DNA of 64,000 bases from Fenollaria timonensis (GCF_001457835.1 NZ_LN898230.1:575600-639599), one strand, 5' to 3'. Positions 37,732 through 47,399 are shown, counted from the stretch's first letter. Notes: generated from the sequence alone by a model not told the origin. Numbers and translations are program-made.

Positions 37732-38376
37732 ATGGCTGAATACAAATTAAAAGCAGAAAAGCGTGAAGCTGTAGGAAAAAATAAAGTTGATAAAATTAGA
37801 CAAAACGAACAATTACCAGCAGCAGTATTTCAAAAAGGAAAAGAAACTGAAAACATCACTATTGATGATCTAGAATTTCAAATGTTATATCAAAAAGCAG
37901 GTATGACAAGCGTTATCGATCTTGACATCGATGGAGCAGTAAGACCAGCTATCATTAAAGAAATTCAAAGACATCCATTCAAAAATCAAATCTATCATGT
38001 TGGTTTCCAAGGAATTAACATGGACGAAAAGATTAAAATTGAAGTTCCAGTTGAATTAATTAACAGAGATGAAATCAGAAAGCAACCATCTGTATTAAAT
38101 CAACAACTTGATACTATCGAAGTTTTAGTATTACCAAGCAATATTCCTGATAGTTTCTCAATTGACGTTCAAAATATGGATTATGATGACTCATTCACAG
38201 TTAAGGATCTAGTAGGAGACAACGAAGATGTTGAAGTACTTATAGATCTTGATGAAGTTGTATGTTCATTATCAATGCCAAGAGAAGAAAAAGAAGAGGA
38301 AGAAGTAGAAGAAACTTCAGCAGCTGATGTACCTGTAGTAGGTAAAGAAGAAAAAGAAGAAGCTGACAACGAATAA
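37732..38376 (+). CDS. rplY: Ribosomal protein L25, general stress Ctc type
   Basis: Binds 5S rRNA in the 50S subunit. The 214 residues comprise the L25 beta-barrel (YKLKAEKREAVGKNKVDKIRQNEQLPAAVFQKGKE) and the C-terminal TL5/Ctc domain (HVGFQGINMDEKIKIEVPVELIN onward). An acidic low-complexity tail rich in E, K, V and T ends it, as in other Firmicute Ctc proteins. The start follows AAGGAGG; it closes with the terminator at 38393. Confidence 0.94.
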   Translation: MAEYKLKAEKREAVGKNKVDKIRQNEQLPAAVFQKGKETENITIDDLEFQMLYQKAGMTSVIDLDIDGAVRPAIIKEIQRHPFKNQIYHVGFQGINMDEKIKIEVPVELINRDEIRKQPSVLNQQLDTIEVLVLPSNIPDSFSIDVQNMDYDDSFTVKDLVGDNEDVEVLIDLDEVVCSLSMPREEKEEEEVEETSAADVPVVGKEEKEEADNE

Positions 38377-38392
38377 TATTAATTATTATATG

Positions 38393-38426
38393 GCCTTGCC
38401 GCTCATTATGAGTAGCAAGGCTTTTT
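38393..38426 (+). terminator. Intrinsic terminator after rplY
   Basis: A 7-bp stem GCCTTGC/GCAAGGC (38393-38399, 38415-38421) with an inner CTCAT/ATGAG pairing, followed by TTTTT. Confidence 0.85.
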
Positions 38427-38554
38427 ATTTTGCCTAAAAGCGATCTATAAAATTCTTTATTGAGTAAAATCATTTTACGCGATTCACATTTAAGAAAAAA
38501 CTACTTAATTTGTATAAGATTATTAAGAATATTTAAAATAATAATCGCTTACTC

Positions 38555-38583
38555 CTTGACTTATAAGTGCCTTTATTTTATAA
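38555..38583 (+). promoter_or_regulatory. Promoter for the SEDS-protein operon
   Basis: TTGACT (38555-38560), a 17-base spacer and TATTAA (38578-38583). The predicted start near 38590 makes an ATG at 38593 an unlikely start codon. Confidence 0.6.
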
Positions 38584-38610
38584 TAAATATGTATGCAAAG
38601 GGAGAGTAAT

Positions 38611-39741
38611 ATGATTAAAAAACCTAAGTTTAGAGTAGATATAATACTTGTCTTATCAATACTAGCGCTGCTTGCCTTTGGAACCATCATGGTGTATTCA
38701 ACTACACTATCATTTTCAAAGCCAGTGCAAAACGGTCTAATGAAGACACACTTTTTGTCTTTAACATTAGGCATAGTCATTATGTTTGCTTTAATGCTAA
38801 TTGATTATAATATTTGGGGCAAATTATACTTAATAATATACGCTGGCTGCATCTTATTATTGATTGCAACACTTATCTTCGGTAAGACTGTTAATAATGC
38901 CAAGAGCTGGATAGAGATTGGCTCAAGATTTTCATTTCAGCCATCGGAGTTTGTTAAGGTAGGCTTAATAATATCACTAGCAAAATACATAGAAAACAAT
39001 ATTGAAAATATCAATAATCCATTTGTTTTATTAAAGATACTTGCTTTTGCTTTTCTACCAGTTGTATTAATATTATTACAACCAGACGTAGGAACAGCAA
39101 TAGTTTATGTGTTTTTTATATTCATCATGCTATTTTCACAAGGGATATCTTTAAAGTATGTTGCGTACGCCATAGGCTTAGGAGTATTATCGATACCTGC
39201 TCTTTGGTTTTCTATGAACCAATATCAAAAGAACAGAATTTATGACTTCTTGGATCCTACAAGAGACGCGATGGGCTCAGGTAGACAAGTTATTCAAGGA
39301 AAGATTGCTCTAGGCTCAGGAAAATTATTTGGAAGAGGCCTATTCAAAGGAACGCAAAATATGTATAAGTACGTTCCAGAGAAGCATACCGACTCAATCT
39401 TTGCTATAGTTGGCGAAGAAACAGGCTTTGTGGGCGGAGCTATAATGATTTTCCTATACTATAGCATGCTAAGAAGAATGATTATTATTGCTAAAAATTC
39501 TGATAATGTTTTTGGCTCAGCCATGGTATCGGGATTTTTAGGAATGTTTTTCTTTCATATAGTTCAAAACATAGGCATGATACTTGGGATACTGCCAGTT
39601 ACAGGTATACCGCTACCTTTCATAAGTTATGCGGGAACCTTCCAGCTAACGAGTCTAGCTTGTATAGGTCTAGTTCTATCTGTTAATTACAACAGAGGAG
39701 CTACAAGATTTACTGACGATAGCTTTGAACTACTAAAATGA
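38611..39741 (+). CDS. SEDS-family peptidoglycan polymerase, RodA/FtsW type
   Basis: A polytopic glycosyltransferase that polymerises lipid II, acting with a class B penicillin-binding protein. I chose the ATG at 38611 behind AAGGGAGAG; an in-frame ATG at 38593 has no site. 376 residues with about ten membrane spans. Key segments are [23 protein letters not shown] (about 97-119), [21 protein letters not shown] and the loop [21 protein letters not shown], ending with [18 protein letters not shown]. The choice between elongation (RodA) and division (FtsW) is unclear, since no penicillin-binding protein or mre genes are adjacent. Confidence 0.92.
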   Translation: MIKKPKFRVDIILVLSILALLAFGTIMVYSTTLSFSKPVQNGLMKTHFLSLTLGIVIMFALMLIDYNIWGKLYLIIYAGCILLLIATLIFGKTVNNAKSWIEIGSRFSFQPSEFVKVGLIISLAKYIENNIENINNPFVLLKILAFAFLPVVLILLQPDVGTAIVYVFFIFIMLFSQGISLKYVAYAIGLGVLSIPALWFSMNQYQKNRIYDFLDPTRDAMGSGRQVIQGKIALGSGKLFGRGLFKGTQNMYKYVPEKHTDSIFAIVGEETGFVGGAIMIFLYYSMLRRMIIIAKNSDNVFGSAMVSGFLGMFFFHIVQNIGMILGILPVTGIPLPFISYAGTFQLTSLACIGLVLSVNYNRGATRFTDDSFELLK

Positions 39742-41837
39742 TTATCAAGCACACCGATGTTGAAAAATTAATTAAGAAATATGGCGTAGACGCCTTTAGA
39801 ATTACTGACGCAGAACGGCTTGAAGCTATTGGAGTGGCGGCAAATGAATTTACAAAATTCAGTGAGGAAGAGAGGCTAAATCCAAAAGATCTTTTTCCTA
39901 ATGCAAAGAGCATAATAGTTTTTGGACTGAGCTATAATTATAAAAAAGCCAAGAAAAAAGATGGTACTTATTTGCTTTCAAGATCTTCGTATGGTTATGA
40001 CTATCATAAAGTGCTTACGGATAAGCTTAAAGCTATTGATAGAGAGCTCTTTATTGATGCAGAATCAGAGAGTCACGTCTTTGTAGATACTGGTCCACTA
40101 GTAGAAAGACTACTTGCACAAAAGTCAGGCCTAGGATTTTTAGGCAAAAACACATGTATTATCAATCCGAACTTAGGTTCTTTTATCTTTATTGGGTATA
40201 TAATAAGTAGTGAGCCTAGTGATTATTATGATGAAAGCTTAAAAATTGATTGCGGCTCATGTGATATTTGCGAAAGAGCCTGTCCAAACGAAGCCTTGTG
40301 TGACTATAAGATGCAGATGTCTAAGTGCTTATCATACATCACTCAAAAGAAGGACGAGCTAAACGATTTTGAAAAGAAGAATATAAAGACTTACATATAT
40401 GGCTGCGACATTTGTCAAGAAGTATGTCCATACAATAAAGATGCAAAAAAAGTATTTCATGAAGAGTTCCACGAGTCAGATGACTATGGACTTGTTTATA
40501 AAGAAGATTTTAAATTAAGCAATAGAGAATTTAAAGAAAAATACAAAGCTATGGCCGCTTTATGGCGTGGCAAGAAAATACTTGAAAGAAATGCAAATAT
40601 TATAGATATAAATAAGAATGATTTATTTAATGAAAGGAAGGGTATTATGTCAAATGTACACGAATTAGGATTTTTAAAAGACAAAATCCAAGAGTTAAAG
40701 GATCAAGGAGTTTATAGAAAATTACCTATACTAAGCTCACCTGATGACGCTGAAATTATTTTAAATGGTAAAAAGGTAATTAACCTATCTTCAAACAACT
40801 ACTTAGGTTTTGCTAATAACCCTAGAATCAAAAAAGCTTCTATCGAAATGGTAGAAAAATACGGAGCAGGTTCAGGAGCTGTTAGAACTATAGTTGGTAA
40901 CATGGATATCCATGAAGAACTTGAAAAAGTTTTAGCGCAGTTTAAAAGAGAAGAGAGAGCCTTCATCTATCAATCAGGATTTAACTGCAACGCCGGTACT
41001 ATCCAAGCGGTAACTGAAAAAGGCGACTTAATCATCTCTGATGAGTTAAACCACGCTTCAATCATCGATGGATCAAGACTTTCTAAAGCAGATAGAGCTA
41101 TATTTAAGCACTCTGATATGGATAGTTTGGAAGACGTTTTAAAAGAAAAGAGAAAGAACTATAGAAACGTACTTATTATAACTGACGGTGTATTCTCAAT
41201 GGATGGAGATATAGCTAAACTTCCTGACATTGTTGATTTAGCTGAAAAGTATGAATGTATGACATATGTTGATGACGCTCATGGATCTGGCGTACTTGGC
41301 GAAAATGGTAGAGGTACAGTTGACCACTTCAATTTACACGGAAGAGTTGACTTCTCAATTGGTACTTTATCAAAAGCTATAGGCTGTATAGGTGGCTATG
41401 TAGCAGGTTCTGAAACAATGTACGAATGGTTAATCCATAGAGCAAGACCAGTATTATTCTCAACAAGTTTAACACCAGCATCAGTTGGTGCTATAACAGA
41501 AGCTATCAAGATGCTTATGGAAAGCAGCGAATATACTGATAAACTTTGGGATAACGCTAAATACTTTAAGGAAAAATTAGGCAAACTTGGCTTCAACACT
41601 GGCCACAGCGAAACACCTATCACTCCAGTAATTATTGGCGAAGAAGCTAAAGCTATGGAATTCTCAAGAAAACTACTTGAAAACGGAGTATTCGTTTCAG
41701 CTATAGTATTTCCAACAGTACCAAGAGGAACAGGTAGAGTAAGATGTATGGTTACCGCAGGACATACTAAAGAACAACTTGACGAAGCATGCAGAATATT
41801 TGAAAAAGTTGGAAAGGAAATGAACATTTTACAATAA
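39738..41837 (+). CDS. In-frame fusion: epoxyqueuosine reductase (QueG) - glycine C-acetyltransferase (Kbl)
   Basis: One uninterrupted 699-residue frame. Residues 1 to about 290 are a complete QueG, the corrinoid iron-sulfur enzyme that makes queuosine in tRNA. It has [23 protein letters not shown]-type catalytic sequence near 115-135, the cluster motif [12 protein letters not shown] (about 172-183) and a second CDICQEVCP, and ends near [15 protein letters not shown] linker of about 15 residues follows, then Met304 begins a full-length Kbl. The stop codon expected at the QueG end is absent. Because an internal ribosome binding site and ATG are intact, both the fusion and a free Kbl could be made. 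It overlaps the SEDS gene by 4 bases and ylxP by one. A sequencing or assembly error that removed a stop is the main alternative. Confidence 0.8.
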   Translation: MIIKHTDVEKLIKKYGVDAFRITDAERLEAIGVAANEFTKFSEEERLNPKDLFPNAKSIIVFGLSYNYKKAKKKDGTYLLSRSSYGYDYHKVLTDKLKAIDRELFIDAESESHVFVDTGPLVERLLAQKSGLGFLGKNTCIINPNLGSFIFIGYIISSEPSDYYDESLKIDCGSCDICERACPNEALCDYKMQMSKCLSYITQKKDELNDFEKKNIKTYIYGCDICQEVCPYNKDAKKVFHEEFHESDDYGLVYKEDFKLSNREFKEKYKAMAALWRGKKILERNANIIDINKNDLFNERKGIMSNVHELGFLKDKIQELKDQGVYRKLPILSSPDDAEIILNGKKVINLSSNNYLGFANNPRIKKASIEMVEKYGAGSGAVRTIVGNMDIHEELEKVLAQFKREERAFIYQSGFNCNAGTIQAVTEKGDLIISDELNHASIIDGSRLSKADRAIFKHSDMDSLEDVLKEKRKNYRNVLIITDGVFSMDGDIAKLPDIVDLAEKYECMTYVDDAHGSGVLGENGRGTVDHFNLHGRVDFSIGTLSKAIGCIGGYVAGSETMYEWLIHRARPVLFSTSLTPASVGAITEAIKMLMESSEYTDKLWDNAKYFKEKLGKLGFNTGHSETPITPVIIGEEAKAMEFSRKLLENGVFVSAIVFPTVPRGTGRVRCMVTAGHTKEQLDEACRIFEKVGKEMNILQ
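40635..40649 (+). promoter_or_regulatory. Internal ribosome binding site and start codon for Kbl
   Basis: AGGAAGGG (40635-40642) sits 4 bases before the in-frame ATG at 40647. The site is as good as those of free-standing genes in this window and supports separate translation of Kbl. Confidence 0.65.
40647..41837 (+). CDS. kbl: Glycine C-acetyltransferase (2-amino-3-ketobutyrate CoA ligase), alternative free product
   Basis: Interconverts 2-amino-3-ketobutyrate plus CoA with glycine plus acetyl-CoA, the second step of threonine breakdown. Read from the internal ATG it is 396 residues, the exact family length, opening [18 protein letters not shown]. The alpha-oxoamine synthase signatures are [69 protein letters not shown] and the PLP lysine in GTLSKAIGC (Lys243 here, Lys546 of the fusion). 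The upstream threonine dehydrogenase is not in the window. The glycine made would feed the gcv and grd operons. Confidence 0.85.
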   Translation: MSNVHELGFLKDKIQELKDQGVYRKLPILSSPDDAEIILNGKKVINLSSNNYLGFANNPRIKKASIEMVEKYGAGSGAVRTIVGNMDIHEELEKVLAQFKREERAFIYQSGFNCNAGTIQAVTEKGDLIISDELNHASIIDGSRLSKADRAIFKHSDMDSLEDVLKEKRKNYRNVLIITDGVFSMDGDIAKLPDIVDLAEKYECMTYVDDAHGSGVLGENGRGTVDHFNLHGRVDFSIGTLSKAIGCIGGYVAGSETMYEWLIHRARPVLFSTSLTPASVGAITEAIKMLMESSEYTDKLWDNAKYFKEKLGKLGFNTGHSETPITPVIIGEEAKAMEFSRKLLENGVFVSAIVFPTVPRGTGRVRCMVTAGHTKEQLDEACRIFEKVGKEMNILQ

Positions 41838-42139
41838 TGTTCGTTACAAATATGCTTATCAGCATAACTATATATGATGCTTTGAGCTTAAAAGACAAAC
41901 GCATGGTTGTTAAATCAATCGTTGAAAGGATTAAGTCAAGGTTTAATGTATCTGTTTGTGAAGCTTCGGACAATGATAAGTGGCAGATAAGTGATTTAGG
42001 CTTTTCCTTCGTTTCAAATGAAAGTAAATATAACGAGAAAACTATCGAGAAGATTATTAACTTTATTGACAATGACGATAGAGTTGAAATTACAAATATA
42101 GATAAAGAGATGTATAGTTATGAGAAAAGTATTAAATAA
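41837..42139 (+). CDS. YlxP-like DUF503 protein
   Basis: A 100-residue protein with the DUF503 pattern: a short strand (MLISITIYDALSLKDKRMVVKSIVERIKSRFNVSVCEA) that includes the hallmark LKDKR and a second strand pair (WQISDLGFSFVSNE), then a C-terminal helix. In other Firmicutes YlxP sits near nusA-infB-rbfA and may act in ribosome maturation; here it is placed elsewhere, after Kbl, and overlaps nth by 20 bases. The role is inferred only from family membership. Confidence 0.8.
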   Translation: MFVTNMLISITIYDALSLKDKRMVVKSIVERIKSRFNVSVCEASDNDKWQISDLGFSFVSNESKYNEKTIEKIINFIDNDDRVEITNIDKEMYSYEKSIK

Positions 42140-42767
42140 AAAAGAAGTAAATACAGTTTTGGACATACTGCGTCAGGATTATCCTGACGCAGGTCCTGAG
42201 CTGCACTTTAGAAATGAATTTGAGCTTTTGATAGCAACGATATTATCAGCTCAAACTACAGATAAGCAAGTCAATAAGGTTACTGATGTGATGTTTAAGA
42301 TTATGCCAGAGCCTGTAGATTACATAGAAAGACCGCTTTCTGAAATAGAGGACATGGTCAAATCCATAGGCTTTTTCAGAAACAAGGCAAAAAATATACA
42401 AAAGACTTGCGATATATTAGTACATAAATACGATAGCCAAGTGCCAAGCACATTTGAAGAGCTAATTGAATTACCAGGGGTCGGTAGAAAGACTGCAAAT
42501 GTTGTCTTAGCTAATGCTTTTGGTGAACAGAGGATAGCTGTTGATACTCATGTTTTTAGAGTGTCAAACAGAATCGGTTTAGTAAATGAAGACAATGTCT
42601 TAGATACCGAAAAGGCGCTTATGAAAAAGCTGCCAAAGGACACTTGGTCACTAGCACATCACCTCTTAATCTTTCATGGAAGAAGAGTGTGCAAGGCGCA
42701 AAGACCACTATGTGAACTTTGTAATTTAAGTGATATTTGTTTATATAGAAAGGGAATTGATAAATGA
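42120..42767 (+). CDS. nth: Endonuclease III
   Basis: A DNA glycosylase/AP lyase for oxidised pyrimidines. 215 residues. The helix-hairpin-helix and catalytic lysine lie in LPGVGRKTANVVL, and the catalytic Asp in VDTHVFRVSNR. The 4Fe-4S cluster is Cys191-x6-Cys198-x2-Cys201-x5-Cys207, the standard spacing. The ATG is 20 bases inside ylxP without an obvious separate binding site, pointing to coupled translation. It overlaps the VanW-domain gene by 4 bases. Confidence 0.96.
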   Translation: MRKVLNKKEVNTVLDILRQDYPDAGPELHFRNEFELLIATILSAQTTDKQVNKVTDVMFKIMPEPVDYIERPLSEIEDMVKSIGFFRNKAKNIQKTCDILVHKYDSQVPSTFEELIELPGVGRKTANVVLANAFGEQRIAVDTHVFRVSNRIGLVNEDNVLDTEKALMKKLPKDTWSLAHHLLIFHGRRVCKAQRPLCELCNLSDICLYRKGIDK

Positions 42768-44185
42768 AAAAAGGATTAGCAATATTTATAGTACTAATAT
42801 TGATTTTAGGCGGAGGGTACTTTGGCTACACAAAGTATGCTGAAGGAAAAAGAATTGAAGCTATGGAAGAAGCTCTTAAAGGAGACGATATTTATACGGG
42901 TATTACTATAGATGGTATAGACGTTGGAGGCTTATCTAAAGAAGAAGCTAAGGATAAGATACTTACCGCAAAAGCTGATGAGTTAGAAGGTAAAAATATC
43001 AATATTAATGTAGAAGATAAGAATTATACATTTGAGCTAAAAAATTTAGATCATAAGATGGACATAGATAAGGCCATAAGCGAAGCTTACGAATATGCTA
43101 GAGAAGGCGAACTAGAAGAGAGATACAGTAAGTTAGAGGCTCTTAAAGAAAATCCATTAAACGTAGTCATAGATAAAGAGATTGATTACTCACATGTAGA
43201 TGATTTTGTAGCTAAAATTGCAAGTGAAATCGATACAGAAGCGGTAAACGCAGAATTTAGCGTAAACAACGGCAAAATTACATCTACTGAGAGTAAAGAT
43301 GGTAAAAAATTAGATAGAGAAAAACTTAAAAAAGATATCTTAGATGCTATTAACAATAGCACTGAAACAATTACAGCAATTGTAGAAACTATTGAACCAG
43401 AAAAGAAACATTCTGACCTTGAAAGAATAAACGGACTTATAGGTTCATTCACAACAGATATAAGCACTAGCTCAAACGAAAGAAAGACAAACATCAGAGT
43501 ATCATCAAACTCTGTTTCTAAAAAATTATTGCTTCCTGGAGAATCTTTTAACTTTAATAATGCCATAGGAGATATAACAGCAGCTAATGGATATAAAAAT
43601 GCACATGTTTTAAAGGGAGGAGAGTATGAAAATGGTTTAGGAGGAGGCATGTGCCAAACTTCAACTACGCTTTATAATGCACTTGTTAGATCGGGAGTTA
43701 AAATACTTGAAAGACACCCTCACTCAAGAGCTGCAAACTATGTGCCAAAAGGACAAGACTGCGCAGTTTGGAAAGGATCTAAAAATCTAAGATTTCAAAA
43801 TTCTTATGATTTTCCTATATATATAGACTCAAGCGTTACAAATAACAAAGTAACATTTTATGTTTATGGTGATAAAACAAAGAAAGATTACGATATAAGT
43901 TTTAAATCAGAGATAGTTGAAGTAATAAAGTCAGAAACTATCGAGAAAGAAGATCCAAGCCTAAAACCTGGCGAAAGAGTCGTTGATGTAAAAGGATACG
44001 ATGGTTACAGAGTAGTAACAAACAAGATTGTTACAAAAGATGGAAAAGTTATTTCAAATAAACAATTTACAAAAAATTATTATCCAAAGAGAGACACTAT
44101 AGTTAGAGTTTCTACTGAAACTGCTGGAGAAGAAAATCCTAGTGGAGATGCTTCAAATAGTGACGATGCGGTGATGCTGCCATGA
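42764..44185 (+). CDS. VanW-family cell-surface protein with G5 domain
   Basis: 473 residues with an N-terminal membrane anchor (GLAIFIVLILILGGGYFGYTKY). Next comes a peptidoglycan-binding-4-like domain (TGITIDGIDVGGLSKEEAKDKI onward). The VanW domain covers about residues 215-370, with NGLIGSFTTDIS, LPGESFNFNNAIGD and GGGMCQTSTTLYNALVRSGV. A G5-like domain near the C-terminus is KSETIEKEDPSLKPGERVVDVKGYDGYRV. Despite its name the family is not proof of vancomycin resistance; no other van gene is seen. It probably acts at the wall. Confidence 0.9.
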   Translation: MKKGLAIFIVLILILGGGYFGYTKYAEGKRIEAMEEALKGDDIYTGITIDGIDVGGLSKEEAKDKILTAKADELEGKNININVEDKNYTFELKNLDHKMDIDKAISEAYEYAREGELEERYSKLEALKENPLNVVIDKEIDYSHVDDFVAKIASEIDTEAVNAEFSVNNGKITSTESKDGKKLDREKLKKDILDAINNSTETITAIVETIEPEKKHSDLERINGLIGSFTTDISTSSNERKTNIRVSSNSVSKKLLLPGESFNFNNAIGDITAANGYKNAHVLKGGEYENGLGGGMCQTSTTLYNALVRSGVKILERHPHSRAANYVPKGQDCAVWKGSKNLRFQNSYDFPIYIDSSVTNNKVTFYVYGDKTKKDYDISFKSEIVEVIKSETIEKEDPSLKPGERVVDVKGYDGYRVVTNKIVTKDGKVISNKQFTKNYYPKRDTIVRVSTETAGEENPSGDASNSDDAVMLP

Positions 44186-45000
44186 TAGATATAAAAGTAC
44201 TTGCCTTTGATATGGATGGAACTTTACTAAATAGCGAGAAAATGGTAAGCAGAGGTACTTTGCTAGAGCTTGAAAGATTAAATGAAAACGGCGTTGAGAT
44301 AGTTCTATCAAGCGGTAGACTTCATAAGTCAATCGAAGCATATGCAAAGATACTGCCATTTAAAACATCTATAGTAGCGACAAATGGCAGCGTTGTTACT
44401 GACAGTGAAGGCAGAAGAGTCTATGAGAAACCGATCGACACAGATGCATTTATAAAAGTAGTGAATCTGCTTTATGACTACAAGATGAATTTCCATTTTT
44501 ATGGCGTAAATGAGTTCTACAGACTTAAAGGAACTACATCCTTAAACACTTACTCAAGAGTTCCTAAAAATATTAAAGATACTATTGACATAATTGAATA
44601 CAATAACATAGGAGAGCTTAGAGATTCATGTGAAAGTAATTCTTATTTTAAGGTTTTATTAGTAGAAGATGATGAAAGTTATCTTGAAGAAATAAGAGCC
44701 GAGCTAAAGAAGATAGATTGTGTTAAAATATCGAGCTCTTGGTCTAATAATATTGAGATTGTTCCAGATGGGGTAAATAAAGCTAAATCACTTAAGTATT
44801 TATGCAAGAATTTAGGTTTAAGTTTAGATAATTTGATGTCATTTGGAGACAATAATAACGATATAGAGATGATTGAAGAATCGAAAGTCGGCGTTGCTAT
44901 GAGTAATGCAACAAACGAATTAAAGCAAAAAGCTGATTTCATAACTGATTACGATAATGATCACGACGGAATTATGAAATTTTTGAAACAATATTTTTAG
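44182..45000 (+). CDS. HAD-superfamily phosphatase, Cof type
   Basis: A magnesium-dependent phosphatase of the Cof/YidA subfamily with a C2-type cap. Motif I is AFDMDGTLLNS (residues 8-18), motif II SSGRL near residue 40, motif III the lysine in DGVNKAKSLKYL and motif IV FGDNNNDIEMI near residue 221. 272 residues, the usual length. The sugar-phosphate or cofactor substrate cannot be read from sequence. It overlaps the VanW-domain gene by 4 bases. Confidence 0.92.
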   Translation: MIDIKVLAFDMDGTLLNSEKMVSRGTLLELERLNENGVEIVLSSGRLHKSIEAYAKILPFKTSIVATNGSVVTDSEGRRVYEKPIDTDAFIKVVNLLYDYKMNFHFYGVNEFYRLKGTTSLNTYSRVPKNIKDTIDIIEYNNIGELRDSCESNSYFKVLLVEDDESYLEEIRAELKKIDCVKISSSWSNNIEIVPDGVNKAKSLKYLCKNLGLSLDNLMSFGDNNNDIEMIEESKVGVAMSNATNELKQKADFITDYDNDHDGIMKFLKQYF

Positions 45001-45009
45001 GAGGAGCTC

Positions 45010-45477
45010 ATGGCAATAAACATAGTATTACATGAACCAGAGATACCTCACAATACTGGGGCCATAGCGAGAACTTGTGTGCTCACTAATTCTAGACTTC
45101 ACTTAATTAAACCTTTCGGTTTTGATTTAAGTGATAAACACCTTAAAAGAGCGGGCTTAGACTATTGGAAGTATCTGGATCTTACAATCTACGAAAACCT
45201 GGATGATTTTTTTGAAAAGAATAAAGATGCAAACTTTTATTTAGCAACAACAAAGACTAAAAACATTTATTCTGATGTTAAATTTAAAGATGGCGACTTT
45301 ATATTTTTTGGAAAAGAAACAGCAGGCTTGCCAGAGGACTTAATTAATAAATACAGTGAAAGAGCAATAAGGATACCAATGATTAAAGATTTAAAAAGAT
45401 CATTAAACCTAGCCAACTCTTGTACAGTAATTTTATACGAAGCTCTTAGGCAATTAGATTTTATGGAACTTATATAG
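45010..45477 (+). CDS. trmL: tRNA (cytidine/uridine-34 2'-O)-methyltransferase
   Basis: A SPOUT-fold RNA methyltransferase acting at the wobble position of tRNA-Leu. At 155 residues it has the compact TrmL size. Family motifs are NIVLHEPEIPHNTGAIARTC at the start, LIKPFGFDLSDKHLKRAGLDYW, the knot residues FFGKETAGLPEDL (about 99-111) and the C-terminal RSLNLANSCTVILYEALRQ. It follows AGGAGG and lies 9 bases before the phosphate transporter. Confidence 0.93.
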   Translation: MAINIVLHEPEIPHNTGAIARTCVLTNSRLHLIKPFGFDLSDKHLKRAGLDYWKYLDLTIYENLDDFFEKNKDANFYLATTKTKNIYSDVKFKDGDFIFFGKETAGLPEDLINKYSERAIRIPMIKDLKRSLNLANSCTVILYEALRQLDFMELI

Positions 45478-45485
45478 GTGATTTT

Positions 45486-47087
45486 ATGGATTATGCATTA
45501 GGACTTATGGGCGGCCTAGGTTTATTCCTATACGGAATGAGTCTTATGGGGGACGGACTTCAAAAGGCGGCAGGAAGCAAATTAAAAAATATAATTGGAG
45601 CATTAACTAAAAACACCTTTATGGGTATATTAGTTGGTACAGTAGTAACTATGATTATACAAAGCTCATCAGCAACTACGGTTATGGTTGTCGGTTTTGT
45701 AAACGCTGGTTTAATGAACCTATATCAAGCGGTTGGAATAATCTTCGGAGCAAACATAGGTACAACAATTACTGGTCAGATGCTTGCTTTGAATATATCT
45801 AGATATGCACCTATAGCTATATTTGTTGGCGTACTGCTATTCATGCTTGGTAAAAAGAAAAAAATTAAGAGCTATGCAGAAATTATTTTAGGTATAGGCA
45901 TACTTTTCTTTGGTATGGCAGCAATGGGAGAAGCAATGAGGCCATTAGGAGAAAGTACTGTATATGCAAATTTGATGACAAAACTTACCAATCCTTGGCT
46001 AGGAATGTTAGTCGGTATTGTTATGACAACTATACTACAGTCATCATCAGCTGCTCAAGCGATTATACTAGCTTTAGCATCGCAAAATATTATTAATATG
46101 CACATAGCCTTTCCAATATTATTTGGTCAAAACATAGGCACAACAACCACAGCACTTATTTCGAGTATTGGAGCTAGCAGAACAGCTAAACAAGCAGCTT
46201 TTATTCATTTTATTTTTAATGTCTTCGGCTCATTACTATTTATGCTTTTATTAAAGAACCCTATTGAAGCTTATGTTGTTAATAACTTTAGTCAAACAAC
46301 AACACAAATCGCCATGGCACATACTTTCTTCAACGTTATTAACGTTTTATGGATGATGCCATTTGCGAAAGTACTTGTTAAATTAGCTCAAAAGATAATA
46401 CCAGAAGGTGATGATAAAGCTGATAAGCACGCAATACATCTAGACTATCGTATACTTACTACACCAGCTTTAGCAATAGAAACAGTTATGGACGAATTAA
46501 CAAGAATGAACGATTTAGTTCTTCAAAATATTGATGATTCAAGAGATTTATTGATTAACAAAAAGAACGAACTAATGGACGTTATTTACGATAGAGAAGA
46601 GCTTATTAATAGTCTGCAAAAAGAAATTATAGATTACTTAGTAAAGGTATCAACGTCAGGACTTTCTAAAGAACAGCACGAGACTGTCGACGATTTATTC
46701 TTTATTGTAAATGATATAGAGAGAGCTGGAGACCATGTTAAGAATATTACTCAGTTAAGCGAAGAAAAAACTAACATGGATATACATTTTACACAAGAAG
46801 GCAAGAACGAATTAAATGAAATGTATGATTTAACATATAAAGTATTTACTATGACTATGGATGCTTATAGATCTATGTCAGAGGATAAAGCATATGACAT
46901 AGTTAATACTGAAAAAGAAATAGATATTTGCGAAGAAGCATTTAGAGAAAAGCATTTTAGAAGACTGATGACAAACGAATGTGAAGAAGAGCAAGGCATC
47001 ATCTTCCTAGATACAATATCAAATTTAGAAAGAATAGGCGACCACGCAGATAATATTGCAGGATATATATTAAAACATTTTGAATGA
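45486..47087 (+). CDS. Na/Pi cotransporter with C-terminal PhoU domain
   Basis: 533 residues. The N-terminal 300 contain paired membrane domains with the duplicated QSSSATT-type motif characteristic of the family (IIQSSSATTVMVVGFVNAG and ILQSSSAAQAIILALAS). From about residue 320 a helical PhoU-like domain follows (DYRILTTPALAIETVMDELTRMNDLVLQN; SNLERIGDHADNIAGYIL at the end). It probably imports phosphate with sodium. It is followed by a weak AATGA/TCATT hairpin and then a 363-base gap that holds the grd promoter and riboswitch. Confidence 0.93.
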   Translation: MDYALGLMGGLGLFLYGMSLMGDGLQKAAGSKLKNIIGALTKNTFMGILVGTVVTMIIQSSSATTVMVVGFVNAGLMNLYQAVGIIFGANIGTTITGQMLALNISRYAPIAIFVGVLLFMLGKKKKIKSYAEIILGIGILFFGMAAMGEAMRPLGESTVYANLMTKLTNPWLGMLVGIVMTTILQSSSAAQAIILALASQNIINMHIAFPILFGQNIGTTTTALISSIGASRTAKQAAFIHFIFNVFGSLLFMLLLKNPIEAYVVNNFSQTTTQIAMAHTFFNVINVLWMMPFAKVLVKLAQKIIPEGDDKADKHAIHLDYRILTTPALAIETVMDELTRMNDLVLQNIDDSRDLLINKKNELMDVIYDREELINSLQKEIIDYLVKVSTSGLSKEQHETVDDLFFIVNDIERAGDHVKNITQLSEEKTNMDIHFTQEGKNELNEMYDLTYKVFTMTMDAYRSMSEDKAYDIVNTEKEIDICEEAFREKHFRRLMTNECEEEQGIIFLDTISNLERIGDHADNIAGYILKHFE

Positions 47088-47149
47088 TTAAGTCATTTTC
47101 TTCATAAATTGTTTTAATTCAGATATAAAAAATTAAAATATAGAAATGC

Positions 47150-47178
47150 TTGTAAAATTATACTAATTGTGGTATAAT
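47150..47178 (+). promoter_or_regulatory. Promoter for the glycine reductase operon
   Basis: TTGTAA (47150-47155), a 17-base spacer and TGGTATAAT, an extended perfect -10 (47173-47178). Transcription would begin about 20 bases before the first riboswitch aptamer. Confidence 0.75.
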
Positions 47179-47203
47179 GTAATTAGTAAAGAACTGGACG
47201 ACA

Positions 47204-47372
47204 GATGCGGGAGAGAACATATGTCACCGAAGGGTAAAGAATTTAAGCTCACTACTTAAATTCAAAAGTCTCAGGTAAAAGAACCGCATTTTGACAGTAC
47301 TCTGGAAAGCTTATAGCACCGATGGAGCAATCTTGTTTAAGAGAATCTCACAGGTTATAGACAGAGAACAAG
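47204..47372 (+). promoter_or_regulatory. Tandem glycine riboswitch
   Basis: Aptamer 1 is closed by ATGCGG (47205-47210) pairing with CCGCAT (47284-47289). It contains GGGAGAG, CACCGAAGGG and the 3' core CTCAGGTAAAAGAACCG. Aptamer 2 is closed by CTCTG (47300-47304) with CAGAG (47362-47366) and holds CTCTGGAAAG, CACCGATGGAG and CTCACAGG. The short linker between them is typical of cooperative tandem glycine aptamers. The expression platform is the terminator that overlaps the 3' strand of the aptamer-2 closing stem. Confidence 0.95.
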
Positions 47373-47399
47373 AGTGGCTTGTTTTCTGTTTTTTATTTT
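47361..47399 (+). terminator. Riboswitch-controlled terminator before trxB
   Basis: ACAGAGAACAAG (47361-47372) pairs with CTTGTTTTCTGT (47378-47389) around AGTGG, with one G-T wobble, and is followed by TTTTTATTTT. Its 5' arm includes the CAGAG of aptamer 2. Glycine binding should hold CAGAG in the aptamer, break the terminator and allow transcription. Confidence 0.88.

Noticed and set aside
42764-44185. Vancomycin resistance determinant
   Set aside because: A VanW domain alone is common in clostridia; no vanA/H/X/R/S genes are adjacent.
47081-47101. Strong terminator after the Na/Pi transporter
   Set aside because: Only a 5-bp A/T-rich stem (AATGA/TCATT) with a broken T-run, so it is not listed as a feature.
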